From assembly GCA_949295265.1 (NCBI GenBank), contig CASFKR010000027.1, positions 1 to 35,521 on the forward strand: a DNA stretch of 35,521 nt, in the 5' to 3' direction. The position numbers were made by a program, and so were the translations under genes. Below are positions 24,453 through 33,067 of the stretch, piece by piece; position 1 is the stretch's first letter, and each line of letters begins with the position of its first letter. The notes beneath the pieces are model-generated. The model was not told the DNA's origin, searched no databases, and saw nothing but the letters and a program-made list of their open reading frames with translations. The DNA comes from an uncultured Verrucomicrobiota bacterium. GTDB taxonomy: Bacteria; Verrucomicrobiota; Kiritimatiellia; RFP12; UBA3636.

Positions 24453-27400
24453 CTACCGGAAGCGCAGGAGCGGAGCCGTGTTTTTCTCGTATCTGGAGAG
24501 CCCGAAGCCGGAGGCATTGCGCATAAAGCATTTGCGGACGGTTCCATCGTTGTCGTTGACGAGGATGTGGCAGTAGAGACCGCCTATATTCAAGCGTCCC
24601 AAACCTTCGAATCTGAGTTTGAAGGTATAGCGGGTTTCCCGGCCTGTGCGCTCAATGCTCACGTCGACGCTGTCCGGGCGGATGCGCCCACGCGACGGGG
24701 TTTCCCGGAACGACTGGAGGATCGTGCCGTCATCGCGGAGGGCAGCCCCGATTTCGTACCGTTTTTCGTCTGTCCGGTCAGGCCCGTCAAAGCAGAGTTG
24801 AACGCTGTCGCCGCGCCAGAGATTGTCGGTGTCGTACGGCTGGCTGTGCCGGTCATCCTGCACAACCACATGGACATACAGTGCGCCCTGTTCAGATTCA
24901 CTCCAGAGCCAGGCGCGGGCGCTGAGGTCCTCCGGGCCGCGCCACGCCTGCGCCGCCAGATTGGGGTCGGCGGCGCAGAAGTCGTGCAGATTCGCGCGGG
25001 ACGCGAGCGTGAAATCGGGCGTGCGAAACACGCCGTTTGCGGACGGCGGGTCTTTGCTGAGGATTCGCGTGACGGGCAGGATGGCGGAAATGGTGTCCTT
25101 CCAGGGGGTTCCGACGGCCTCGTAATGCAGACGCAGATTGTATGTGTCGGCATCCGGACGGGGCGTCTCAAAGGCAAGGCTGCAGGCGGCACTTGACCGG
25201 GCTTTGAGGTGCAGGGTGTGCAGTTCATTGGTTCCGGCTGGACCCCGCGCCGTCAGGCGCATGGTCATCGGTTTGGACAGCGGATTGCGGACCCGGACCT
25301 TGAGCTGCACGGGTTCTCCGCCCACAACGGTTTCCGGCGTTTGGAAATCGACCAGTGTCGTTGCGTACTGCGGAAAGTCCCGGCCGAGTTTCCAGAAGGT
25401 CGGCTCCTTGCTGTAGGTCAGCAGGAACAGGCGCTCTTCCTGGGGCACCCGTTCGGACACGCCCTGACAATCGGTTTTATAAACGCGCGTGTTTCTTTCC
25501 ACCCGGTACAGGTGCGGCATGACGGGTGCGCTGTCTCCTTCCAGCCAGGTTACCGCAACGCAGCTGCCCGGCGCCTGATGGAAGGAGTTGACGCCGTCGG
25601 TGCCCTCGGTGGATATGCTTGAAATCTCTCCGTGCCCGCGCAGATGGCGGATGCATTCGCGGTAGGCGGCAAAGGCGGCTTTCGGCGAAAAATCTTGGCG
25701 CAGCAAGCCGTAATTGTGCTCCATGTCGGCGCCGTCCGTGCCGTCGTTGCGCAGATCATACCAGGTGTAGCCGATGGCGGTGCGTCTGCCCTTGACGATT
25801 TTCTTGACGAGCGTGACGGCCTGCGCCATTTCGCCGATGTGGGCGGAACTGATGGCGGTTTCGTTGAAGTAGAGCGGTTTTTCCGCGATGCGGCCATACA
25901 GGATGCGGCTGCGTATTTCCCGGCATGCATCCTCAAATTCAGGATAGAGGCCATGCTGATGGTGTGCATGCACATCGAAGGCGTCGGCGGCTTCTTTCAG
26001 GACGCGCATCTGCAAATCGGGATTCCTGGCGTGCCCCGCATGCTCGAAGACGGTGGCGAATCCGCCCGTGAGAATCCGCGCACCGGGGTCGGCCGCGCGG
26101 ATTTCTTCGGCGGCAATCCGGAGCAGCTGAATATACTGCTCCGTGGTTCCGCGCCAGAAGTCCAGATCGGGCTCATTCCAGATTTCGTACAGACGGATTT
26201 TCCCGCGGTAGCGCGTGGCAAAGGCGCGCACATAGGCGCGCCAGGCATCTTCGCGCGGCGGACCGAACAGCAGGATTTTCCAGGCGTCACGCGCACCCTT
26301 GCGAACGGCTTCCTGATACGCCTCCAGCGTTTCCGGGCGCGCGGCATGGGACGGACAGAATCCGAGAATGGGCTGGAGTTCAAGTCCGTGCGCGGCCGCC
26401 TGTTCGACGAGGTCGTCCTGCAGCGACCAGTCGAACCTGCCGGGCTGCGGCTCAATCTGCTGCCAGTAGGCGCCGGCGCGCAGGACGCGGGCTCCGGCGG
26501 CGGCTGCGGCGGCGAATTCGCGCGCGCGGACGGCCGTCGGCCAGCGTTCCGTGTGGCTGCAGATGCCGTACAGGAAGGGATCCTCCGATTTTCCCGGCGG
26601 AACCGCATTGGTCAGTGCGGGCTCAAACATGCGGGAGAGCGCATCCACAAGTTTATCCGGGATCAAAGCAATGCTGTCCAGCGTGTCCAGAAAGGAAGGA
26701 TTCAGGTCTTCCGGTCTGCCCGGAAAGTGATGCGTCGTTGCGAAGAAGATTTCTTCTTTTTTCGGGGGCGGGAAGAAAATGTCCGTGAAGGGGTCATTTT
26801 CCGGTGGCGGCGGGAGCGGTTCGCTGATGAGAAACGAGGTGTCGACGGGGGTGTCGAACCCGGCAACGGTCAGGCTGCCACGCAGATACCGCACGCCGGG
26901 GCGCACATCCGGGAGCGGCAGGGGGATGCGGATTTCCGCGCCGGGCGCGAGCGAGAGGGAAAGCGAGAGCGGATGCGAGGCGCCGCGGACATCGGAGAGG
27001 GTGCCGGTGAAGGAGCCCGTCAGGGCGATGGGGCAGGGATTGGTGACGGTCAGCTCGCAGGTGCGCGGGGCTTTGGCATGGACGATGTTGGGGAATTCAT
27101 CGGTCGCCAAACCCCCGAAGGACGGGTAGGGGAGGATGCGGACGGACCGGATGCGGATGTGTCCGGCGGGGGCGGCGGGGGCGTTGAAGACGAAGGCATA
27201 GCCGCCGAGGCGCAGCGGTAGGTCCACGGAGCCGTCGTTGGTGCCGCCCCAATGTGCGGCGGGGCGGTCGGTGCGGACCGGGATGAGGATGGTCTGCCAG
27301 CCTGCCTTCAGCGGTTTGGGCAGACGCGTTTGCCACTGGAAGGTTTCGTTGCCGCGGTCGAAGAGACGGATGGAGGCGTGGGTGAGCGGTGTGTCCGCTT

Positions 27401-27731
27401 CGGCATACAGGTCGAACGCAATGGCGCACGAATCAGGGAAAACCGCTTCCGGGAGGGGCGGGGTTGTCCGGTACGCGAACTCCATCCAGGCGCCGTGTTT
27501 CTCCGCCCATTCGACGGTAAGGACGGCGGGGCCGTCCGCTGCAGGTGCAATCGAGAGCGTGAGTTCCGGCGGTACATGGAACCCGGGTGTCTCCCGCTGG
27601 AAATCATCGATAAGCACGGCGCCCGGAATTTCCGGCGCATCGGCGGAGCCGGGCGCCGTCTGTGCGGAAAGCGCGGGCGCGCGGGTAAACAGGAGCGCGG
27701 CGATGAGCGCAAACAGGGGCAGTGTCTTCAT
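24453..27731 (-). CDS. Exported clan GH-A glycoside hydrolase with C-terminal CBM9-like domain
   Basis: A 1092-residue protein with a signal peptide (residues 1-24, ending ALSAQ). An N-terminal beta-sandwich (about 35-190) and further beta-rich domains lead to a (beta/alpha)8 domain at about 390-700. Its start is GICSHTERWP...GARVLRAGAYWQQIEP. The acid/base Glu lies in YEIWNEPDLDFWRG (about residue 518) and the likely nucleophile Glu in PLYFNETAIS (about 623), as in GH39/GH5-like members of clan GH-A. Residues ~920-1092 resemble a CBM9-type carbohydrate-binding domain (DNLWRGDSVQLCFDG). The substrate cannot be named. It starts 3 bp after the stop of the upstream beta-strand-repeat gene. Confidence 0.92.
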   Translation of the reverse strand: MKTLPLFALIAALLFTRAPALSAQTAPGSADAPEIPGAVLIDDFQRETPGFHVPPELTLSIAPAADGPAVLTVEWAEKHGAWMEFAYRTTPPLPEAVFPDSCAIAFDLYAEADTPLTHASIRLFDRGNETFQWQTRLPKPLKAGWQTILIPVRTDRPAAHWGGTNDGSVDLPLRLGGYAFVFNAPAAPAGHIRIRSVRILPYPSFGGLATDEFPNIVHAKAPRTCELTVTNPCPIALTGSFTGTLSDVRGASHPLSLSLSLAPGAEIRIPLPLPDVRPGVRYLRGSLTVAGFDTPVDTSFLISEPLPPPPENDPFTDIFFPPPKKEEIFFATTHHFPGRPEDLNPSFLDTLDSIALIPDKLVDALSRMFEPALTNAVPPGKSEDPFLYGICSHTERWPTAVRAREFAAAAAAGARVLRAGAYWQQIEPQPGRFDWSLQDDLVEQAAAHGLELQPILGFCPSHAARPETLEAYQEAVRKGARDAWKILLFGPPREDAWRAYVRAFATRYRGKIRLYEIWNEPDLDFWRGTTEQYIQLLRIAAEEIRAADPGARILTGGFATVFEHAGHARNPDLQMRVLKEAADAFDVHAHHQHGLYPEFEDACREIRSRILYGRIAEKPLYFNETAISSAHIGEMAQAVTLVKKIVKGRRTAIGYTWYDLRNDGTDGADMEHNYGLLRQDFSPKAAFAAYRECIRHLRGHGEISSISTEGTDGVNSFHQAPGSCVAVTWLEGDSAPVMPHLYRVERNTRVYKTDCQGVSERVPQEERLFLLTYSKEPTFWKLGRDFPQYATTLVDFQTPETVVGGEPVQLKVRVRNPLSKPMTMRLTARGPAGTNELHTLHLKARSSAACSLAFETPRPDADTYNLRLHYEAVGTPWKDTISAILPVTRILSKDPPSANGVFRTPDFTLASRANLHDFCAADPNLAAQAWRGPEDLSARAWLWSESEQGALYVHVVVQDDRHSQPYDTDNLWRGDSVQLCFDGPDRTDEKRYEIGAALRDDGTILQSFRETPSRGRIRPDSVDVSIERTGRETRYTFKLRFEGLGRLNIGGLYCHILVNDNDGTVRKCFMRNASGFGLSRYEKNTAPLLRFR

Positions 27732-27734
27732 GGA

Positions 27735-28937
27735 TCAGTGGAGGATGAAGAGGGAGGCGAGCGGGATTTTGCGCAGCATTCCGGTTTCCGGCGTGAAGCG
27801 CCATTGCGGCGTGGCGCAGGTGCCGTCTTCGAGACTTTCCAGCCGGGTACCGTCGGTCAGCGCCACGGAAAAGGTCGTGCTTTCGTACACAACCTGAAGC
27901 GTCTCGGGATCGAACAGCTGCCATTCGCCCGCATGCCCGGCGGCGGCCGGGTCGATGCGGAGGCATCCTTCAAACCGTACGGTGCCGCTGCCCGAGATTC
28001 TGTTCGGGAGCGGCAGGCCTTCCTGCGGTGCAAAGCGCATTTCGCTTCCGGCGGGGAGCCGTAGGGTTCCGCCTTCGAGGATGGTGGCGCCGGTCCAGGT
28101 GTTCGTGCCCATCAGTGTGAGGGTTCCGGCACCTGTTTTCCGCAGACCTCCATCGATGGCGGGGTCGCCTTCGAGGGTGCTGTGCTCGAGTCCGCATTGA
28201 ATAACCGCCGTGCGGTTGGCTGCCGGTACATCGATGACGGCACCGCCCGCGCGGATGAGGGCGGGCTGGGCATTGAAGGCGTAATTGGCCATGCTCTGCT
28301 GGCTGTACGGCCAGTTGCCGCCCGCCCGGAGGGTGCCGCCGTTGAAGCAGACGAGATTGGTGCCGACGCCGGTCTCGGTCGGTTGCAGCACGTTCATGAC
28401 GCCGCCGTTGAGGTGCATCTCGGCAACGGCGCCGCGCGTGCCGCCGCGCAGGGAGTAGCGGAAGAATTCAATGGTGCCGTCATTGAGGATGAGTTTCGCG
28501 GAACTGGGACCGTTTTCACTGACGTAGAGCGAATCCCATTGCGCGAAAACAAGGCGCCCGCCGTTGACGGTCATGGTGCCGCCATGATTGAAGCCGCCGA
28601 TGCGCGAGACCGTTTGCGCGGAATTGGTGACGATGACGGTTCCCGCATCCATGATCAGGTGGCCGTTCTGCACCTGAAAGGTGTCGAGCCAGAGGACTTC
28701 ATCCGCCCGGTTGAACCGGAGCGGATGGTTTTCTCCATTGGCAATGGTGATGGTATTGGTGCGGCCGTTGTCGGCGTCGAGCGCAGGAACGAGTCCGTTT
28801 TCCCAGTTGGCCGCATCGTGCCAGTCATCATTTTCGCTTCCCAGCCACCGGAAGGTCGCTCCGGAGGTCCGGCCGGCAACGGCAATGAGCAACAGAAACA
28901 GCGGCAGTACTGCAGAAACAAGGAATCTGGCCTTCAT
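27735..28937 (-). CDS. Exported protein with autotransporter-associated beta-strand repeats
   Basis: A 400-residue protein with a signal peptide (about residues 1-26, VSAVLPLFLLLIAVAGRTSGA). It opens with a TFRWLGSENDDWHDAANW motif common in such proteins. The chain is dominated by short GG-containing beta strands (GGTMTVNGGRLVF, GGVMNVLQ, GGTLRAGG). At about residue 267 is the canonical autotransporter-associated motif, GGLRKTGAGTLTLMG followed by NTWTGATILEGGTLRL. No C-terminal barrel is visible and no clear PEP-CTERM; the chain ends SLFILH. It is probably a secreted or surface beta-helix. It is tightly coupled to the GH-A gene, suggesting shared use on a polysaccharide. Confidence 0.9.
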   Translation of the reverse strand: MKARFLVSAVLPLFLLLIAVAGRTSGATFRWLGSENDDWHDAANWENGLVPALDADNGRTNTITIANGENHPLRFNRADEVLWLDTFQVQNGHLIMDAGTVIVTNSAQTVSRIGGFNHGGTMTVNGGRLVFAQWDSLYVSENGPSSAKLILNDGTIEFFRYSLRGGTRGAVAEMHLNGGVMNVLQPTETGVGTNLVCFNGGTLRAGGNWPYSQQSMANYAFNAQPALIRAGGAVIDVPAANRTAVIQCGLEHSTLEGDPAIDGGLRKTGAGTLTLMGTNTWTGATILEGGTLRLPAGSEMRFAPQEGLPLPNRISGSGTVRFEGCLRIDPAAAGHAGEWQLFDPETLQVVYESTTFSVALTDGTRLESLEDGTCATPQWRFTPETGMLRKIPLASLFILH

Positions 28938-28975
28938 CGGAACGCGGAGAATGGGTGCAGGGCTTTGTTTTCTCT

Positions 28976-29005
28976 ATGGTACCATCTTGCGATGCAGACC
29001 CACAA
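28976..29005 (-). promoter_or_regulatory. Candidate promoter of the beta-strand-repeat/GH-A pair
   Basis: On the minus strand, TTGTGG (29005-29000), 18 bp, TACCAT (28981-28976), about 40 bp before the ATG. A weak match. Between it and module A (29056) there is no other feature; 28938-29540 is otherwise repeats. Confidence 0.25.
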
Positions 29006-29055
29006 TCCTCTGCCGGCTTCCATACCCCGAAAATCGCCCTGAAAAAATCCCTTTT

Positions 29056-29365
29056 TGCGGGCGGCAAACTGCCGCCTGTGGTGCCGGTCGGCATCTCAGG
29101 CGGTGGATCACCGCCCGACAGGCCTTAGCCAGCGGCTCATGAGTCGGCCCGCCCACTCCGAGGGCGGGGCGGGGCGGCGGTGCCGCCTTTCTGCCGGTCG
29201 GCATCTCAGGCGGTGGATCACCGCCCGACCGGCCTTGGCCAGCGGCTCGACCCGCCCACTCCGAGGGCGGGGCGGCGGTGCCACCTTTCTGCCGGTCGGC
29301 GTTAACCGACCGGCCTTGGCCAGCGGCTGATGAGTCGGCCCGCCCACTCCGAGGGCGGGGCGGGC
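29056..29365 (+). repeat. Module A: three tandem units
   Basis: Units at about 29056-29175, 29176-29278 and 29279-29365. The first two have the long centre with the GGCGGTG/CACCGCC inner hairpin. The third has the short GCGTTAACC centre. Each ends with CCCGCCCACTCCGAGGGCGG. The middle unit lacks CTCATGAG, and the third has CTGATGAG instead. This is the longest array of the family here and the best place to define its unit. Confidence 0.92.
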
Positions 29366-29389
29366 GGGGGCGGCGAAGCGCTGGCGTCG

Positions 29390-29480
29390 CCGCCACTGGG
29401 CTACTGGGGCCACTGGGGCTACTGGGGGAACGGGTGTGCCTTTTGATGGGGCCACTGGGCAACTGGGGCTATTGGGAGTG
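29390..29480 (+). repeat. Module D array 2
   Basis: Two short runs of ACTGGGGCN units (29393-29430 and 29447-29480) split by GGAACGGGTGTGCCTTTTG. Several GGGG runs have 5-base spacing. From 29486 to 29536 small hairpins follow (CCGG..CCGG, GGCC..GGCC, CGGGG..CCCCG) up to the dehydrogenase stop. Confidence 0.8.
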
Positions 29481-29540
29481 CGGCGCTACCGGGCTTTGCC
29501 GGGCCGTTCCGGCCGGCGGGGTGGGCACGCCCCGTGCGGT

Positions 29541-30497
29541 TCAGCGGACGACGTTTTGCGGGGTTCCGTTGAGGAAGGCGCGTACGTTTTCGATGGCGAT
29601 GCGGAGAAGCCGGGTCCGGGCCTCGAGGGACGCCCAGGCGATATGGGGCGTCACAAAGCAATGCGGTGCGGAAAGCAGCGGATTGTCGGGGCGGGGCGGC
29701 TCTTCGGAGAGGACATCCATGCCGGCGGCGAGCAGCTTTCCGCTGCGCAGGGCATCGGCAACGGCGGTTTCATCGAGGATGGGCCCCCGCGCCGTGTTGA
29801 GCAGGATGGCGCCATCTTTCATGCGGGCGATGGTATCTGCGTTGATGAGGTGGCGGGTCTGCTCCGAGAGCGGACAATGGAGCGACACCACATCGGATTC
29901 GGCAAGGAGCGTCTCCAAGGGCACGCTGCGCATCCCGAGCAGCGCCCATTCGGGATGGGGGCGCGGACCGTACACGAGCACGTTCATGCCGAACGCCTGT
30001 GCCGCGGCGGCCACGCGCTTGCCGATGGCGCCGCCACCGATCAGTCCCATGGTCTTTCCGGCGAGTTCCAGCTGTTGCGTCTTCCAGTAGCAGAAGCAGG
30101 GAGAGGCCGACCAGTCCCCGGCATGAACAGAGGCGGAGTGGAGACCGACCTCATGGCAGATTTCCAGCAGCAGCGCCATGGTCAGTTGCGCCACCGAATC
30201 GGTGCTGTAGTCGGGCACATTGCACACGGTGATTCCGAGCCGGTGCGCGGCCTCCAGATCGACCACATTGACGCCGGTGGAAAAGACGCCGATGTAGCGC
30301 AGCCCGGGCAGCGCTTCGAGCAGTCCGGCGGACAGCATGACTTTGTTGATGAACAGCAGTTCCGCCCCGGCGGCCCGTTCAGGCACCTCCTCAGGTGACG
30401 AAAACTCGTACACGGTCAAATCGCCGAGTGCGGCCAAGCCCTCCCAGGAGAGATCGCCCGGGTTCAGTGCATGTCCATCCAGAATCACCATTTTCAT
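29541..30497 (-). CDS. D-2-hydroxyacid dehydrogenase (glycerate/hydroxypyruvate reductase type)
   Basis: A 318-residue NAD(P)-dependent dehydrogenase. The Rossmann motif GGGAIG is at 154-159 in GLIGGGAIGKRV. The catalytic triad is visible as R237 (NTARGPILDE), E266 (DVLSEEPP) and H285 (VTPHIAWAS). The TPHIAWAS ending, YIGVFSTGVNVVD at 68-80 and the PDYSTDSVAQ segment resemble glycerate dehydrogenases (HprA type), so hydroxypyruvate/glycerate is a likely but unproven substrate pair. A strong AAGGAGA Shine-Dalgarno precedes the ATG, unlike several neighbours. It lies downstream of prfB on the same strand, separated by about 105 bp with a hairpin. Confidence 0.92.
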   Translation of the reverse strand: MKMVILDGHALNPGDLSWEGLAALGDLTVYEFSSPEEVPERAAGAELLFINKVMLSAGLLEALPGLRYIGVFSTGVNVVDLEAAHRLGITVCNVPDYSTDSVAQLTMALLLEICHEVGLHSASVHAGDWSASPCFCYWKTQQLELAGKTMGLIGGGAIGKRVAAAAQAFGMNVLVYGPRPHPEWALLGMRSVPLETLLAESDVVSLHCPLSEQTRHLINADTIARMKDGAILLNTARGPILDETAVADALRSGKLLAAGMDVLSEEPPRPDNPLLSAPHCFVTPHIAWASLEARTRLLRIAIENVRAFLNGTPQNVVR

Positions 30498-30566
30498 CGA
30501 GAATCTCCTTCCGCTGCTGTCTGAGCCGGTGGGGCCACTGGGCCCCCGGGGCTGCCGGGAGCGGGG

Positions 30567-30591
30567 CGCGGCTCCGTTGCGCGGAGCCGCG
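30567..30591 (-). terminator. Strong GC hairpin just after prfB
   Basis: Perfect 9-bp arms CGCGGCTCC and GGAGCCGCG with a 7-base loop, 11 bp downstream of the prfB stop. There is no T-tract, so it is either a Rho-independent-like pause or an mRNA 3' stabiliser. Its core resembles the GGCGCGGCTTCGCCGCC piece seen next to modules at 8330 and 12830. Confidence 0.5.
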
Positions 30592-30602
30592 AGGGCGCGC
30601 GG

Positions 30603-31748
30603 TTACTCGGCGTCTTCGACGGCGCGGGCGACACCGCCTGCAGACTTCCACTTGAGGTAGGCGGCGATAAAGGGGGCGAGATTGCCATCGAGCACGCCCT
30701 GCACGTTGGCGGTCTGCTGACCGGTGCGCAGGTCTTTGGCCATGGTGTAGGGCTGCAGGACGTAGGAGCGGATCTGATTGCCCCACGAAATGGAGCCTTT
30801 TTCTCCGTAGAACCGCTCGAGCGCCGTCCGTTTTTTATCCTGCTCGTATTCGTAAATTTTCGCCTTCAGCATGGCCATGGCTTTCTGGCGGTTGGCATGC
30901 TGGGAGCGCTCGGCGTCGCAGGAAACCACGATGTTCGTGGGAATGTGGCGGATGCGGATGGCGGAGTCGGTTTTGTTGACGTGCTGACCGCCGGCGCCGC
31001 CGGAGCGGAAGGTGTCGATTTCGAGGTCTTCGGGCTTGATTTCCACCTTGATATCATCTTCGAGTTCCGCGACCACATCGAGCGAAGCGAACGACGTGTG
31101 GCGGCGCGCATTGGCATCGAAGGGGGAGATGCGCACGAGCCGGTGGACGCCGCGTTCGGATTTGAGGTAGCCGTAGGCGTTGAGCCCCTTGACGGCAAAG
31201 GTGCAGGCGGCAATTCCGGCTTCATCGCCGGGCGTGGAATCCATGAGTTCGAAGGTGAACCCGGCGCGTTCGCAGTAGCGCATGAACATCCGCTGGAGCA
31301 TGGACGCCCAGTCGCAGGCCTCGGTGCCGCCCGCGCCGGCATGGATGGTAAGGAACGCATTGCAGCGGTCGAGCGGACCCGTCAGCAGCGATTGGGTGCG
31401 CAGCGTTTCGAACGCTTCTTCGGTATGCTCGAGCAGGGTTCCGACCTCCTCGTAGGCGGCATCGCGTCCCGGTCCCTCAGGCTCTTCACGGGCGAGTTCG
31501 AACATCGTCTCGGCATCGCTGAGCTGCGCGACGATATCATCGTAGGGCTTGAGAAGCGCCTTGTGCGCATTGGCTTTGGCGATGGTTTCCTGGGCCGTTT
31601 TCTGGTTGTTCCAGAAATCGGGCGCGGCGGCGCGCTCCTCGAGTTCGGCAACGATTTTACGCTGGTTGTCGATATCGAGGTAACCGTGCATCTCGGAAAT
31701 TTCTTTCCGGAGGCGTTCGAGGGCGGGTTCGAGTTCTTCGGGGAGCAT
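30603..31748 (-). CDS. prfB: Peptide chain release factor 2
   Basis: A 381-residue class I release factor that reads UGA and UAA. The tripeptide anticodon SPF is present in RLVRISPFDANARRHTSF (about residue 207), which separates it from RF1. The catalytic GGQ lies in SGGAGGQHVNKTDSA (about residue 251). The region around MHGYLDID corresponds to the place where many bacteria carry an in-frame UGA and a +1 programmed frameshift. Here the codons are CTC GAT and the frame is continuous, so no frameshift control exists. The start is preceded by a pyrimidine-rich leader (TTTTTCTCCCCTCCCCC) and no Shine-Dalgarno. Confidence 0.97.
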   Translation of the reverse strand: MLPEELEPALERLRKEISEMHGYLDIDNQRKIVAELEERAAAPDFWNNQKTAQETIAKANAHKALLKPYDDIVAQLSDAETMFELAREEPEGPGRDAAYEEVGTLLEHTEEAFETLRTQSLLTGPLDRCNAFLTIHAGAGGTEACDWASMLQRMFMRYCERAGFTFELMDSTPGDEAGIAACTFAVKGLNAYGYLKSERGVHRLVRISPFDANARRHTSFASLDVVAELEDDIKVEIKPEDLEIDTFRSGGAGGQHVNKTDSAIRIRHIPTNIVVSCDAERSQHANRQKAMAMLKAKIYEYEQDKKRTALERFYGEKGSISWGNQIRSYVLQPYTMAKDLRTGQQTANVQGVLDGNLAPFIAAYLKWKSAGGVARAVEDAE

Positions 31749-31807
31749 GGGGGAGGGGAGAAAAAGCGGAGGAAAACAATGCGGGGGAGGGAAAACGGGG
31801 CGCGGCC

Positions 31808-32977
31808 TCAGGAGAGGCGGAGCGTGTCGAAGGCGCGCAGCGTCGAGAAGGTGTCGGTGCCCTGCGCATCGGCCTGTACGGTCACATCGGCAACGGATTT
31901 ACCCGCCTGGCGAAGCTGGAGGCGCGCTTTGGCGACTTTGCGGAGCACGAGCGTGGGGGCGCCGGGCGCCTGATCTTTCTCGAGGTCGCGGCGGAAATTC
32001 CGGATGATGAAGCCGCGGCCGCCGGGATTGGACTCGAGCGCCATGAGCGTGGAGGTGTCCGGACGCGTCGCATGGCATGAAAAGCCGTCGAACACCACAT
32101 TTTCGATGCAGCCGACGCCGGTGGGTCTTTCCGCATCGGTGAAGAGCGGCGTGCGGCAGTAGCGGGCGCCGTCGGCATTGATGGCATAGCAGCGGCAGCC
32201 GGCGGAGAAATTGCGGATCCGGATGTTGCGGATGGGCGAAACCACCGAGAGAATGCGCACGCCCGTGTGGCAATCCTCGGCGGAGACGTTTTCGAAGGTG
32301 ATGTCCTCGATGGGACCGCACTCGAGATCGAGATTTTCGAGGCGTACCAGCGAGTCATCCGCATTGAGCGCGATGAGGTCGTCGTTGGTCTGTCCCTTGG
32401 AGATGGCGGAAACGTTGCGGACGCGCCCTTTGCGGCAGTAGCCCGCAAAGTGGAGCCCGTCCTGATTGAAGGCGATTTTATCGCTCTGGAAGCGGATATC
32501 CCGGAAATCGAAGTTTTCGATGCGGCACATCCGGATGTTGTAGGTGACGGAGTTGGCAACGGTCAGGTCGCGCAGCGTGAGTTTTTTGACCTTGTAGAAA
32601 TTGAGGACGGAGCCGCTCCAGGCCTCGGGGTCGAAGAGGTCTTCCGGCTTGGTGTTGCAGGGGCCCTGATTATTGCCGTCCCAGATGCCGCCCTGAATCG
32701 TGATGTTGGCGTTTCCGTTGACGAGGTCGGCGTTGGTGAGAAGGAAATCGCCGCGTTTCTTGGGGGTGTTCCCGTCGGCGAAAATGCGCGCCTGGGCATC
32801 GGCCTTGATGGTGATGTCGGAGGGGACGCGGAGCGTCGCGGTCATCCGGTAGGAGCCGGCGGGGATGCGGACCCGGCGGGCGCCGGCGTCGAGGGCTTTT
32901 TGGAAAGCGGGCGTATCGTCGGCTTGTCCGTCACCGACGGCACCGAAGGACTTTACATTCACGGTAGGGCAGAACAT
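31808..32977 (-). CDS. GH28/pectate-lyase-3-like right-handed beta-helix protein
   Basis: A 389-residue protein starting at 32977 (MFCPTVNVKSFGAVGDG). The N-terminal FGAVGDGQADDTPAFQKALD is the classic opening of pectate_lyase_3/GH28-type beta-helix proteins. Parallel-beta coils follow (NITIQGGIWDGN, VKKLTLRDLTVANS, IENFDFRDIRF, IEDITFENVSAED). TNDDLIALNADD corresponds to the acidic motif in the GH28-related active cleft. No signal peptide is seen, so the protein appears cytoplasmic or exported by another route. It could act on a galacturonide or another uronic-acid oligosaccharide; this is inferred from fold only. Its leader is pyrimidine-rich. It lies 59 bp upstream of prfB. Confidence 0.88.
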   Translation of the reverse strand: MFCPTVNVKSFGAVGDGQADDTPAFQKALDAGARRVRIPAGSYRMTATLRVPSDITIKADAQARIFADGNTPKKRGDFLLTNADLVNGNANITIQGGIWDGNNQGPCNTKPEDLFDPEAWSGSVLNFYKVKKLTLRDLTVANSVTYNIRMCRIENFDFRDIRFQSDKIAFNQDGLHFAGYCRKGRVRNVSAISKGQTNDDLIALNADDSLVRLENLDLECGPIEDITFENVSAEDCHTGVRILSVVSPIRNIRIRNFSAGCRCYAINADGARYCRTPLFTDAERPTGVGCIENVVFDGFSCHATRPDTSTLMALESNPGGRGFIIRNFRRDLEKDQAPGAPTLVLRKVAKARLQLRQAGKSVADVTVQADAQGTDTFSTLRAFDTLRLS

Positions 32978-33067
32978 GGCAGGCAGGGGGCAGGAGGGGG
33001 GAGGAACACGTTGGCAACGCGCCAGAGTATAGCGAAATTGGTGCAAAGTGAAACCCGGGAGCGGGTT

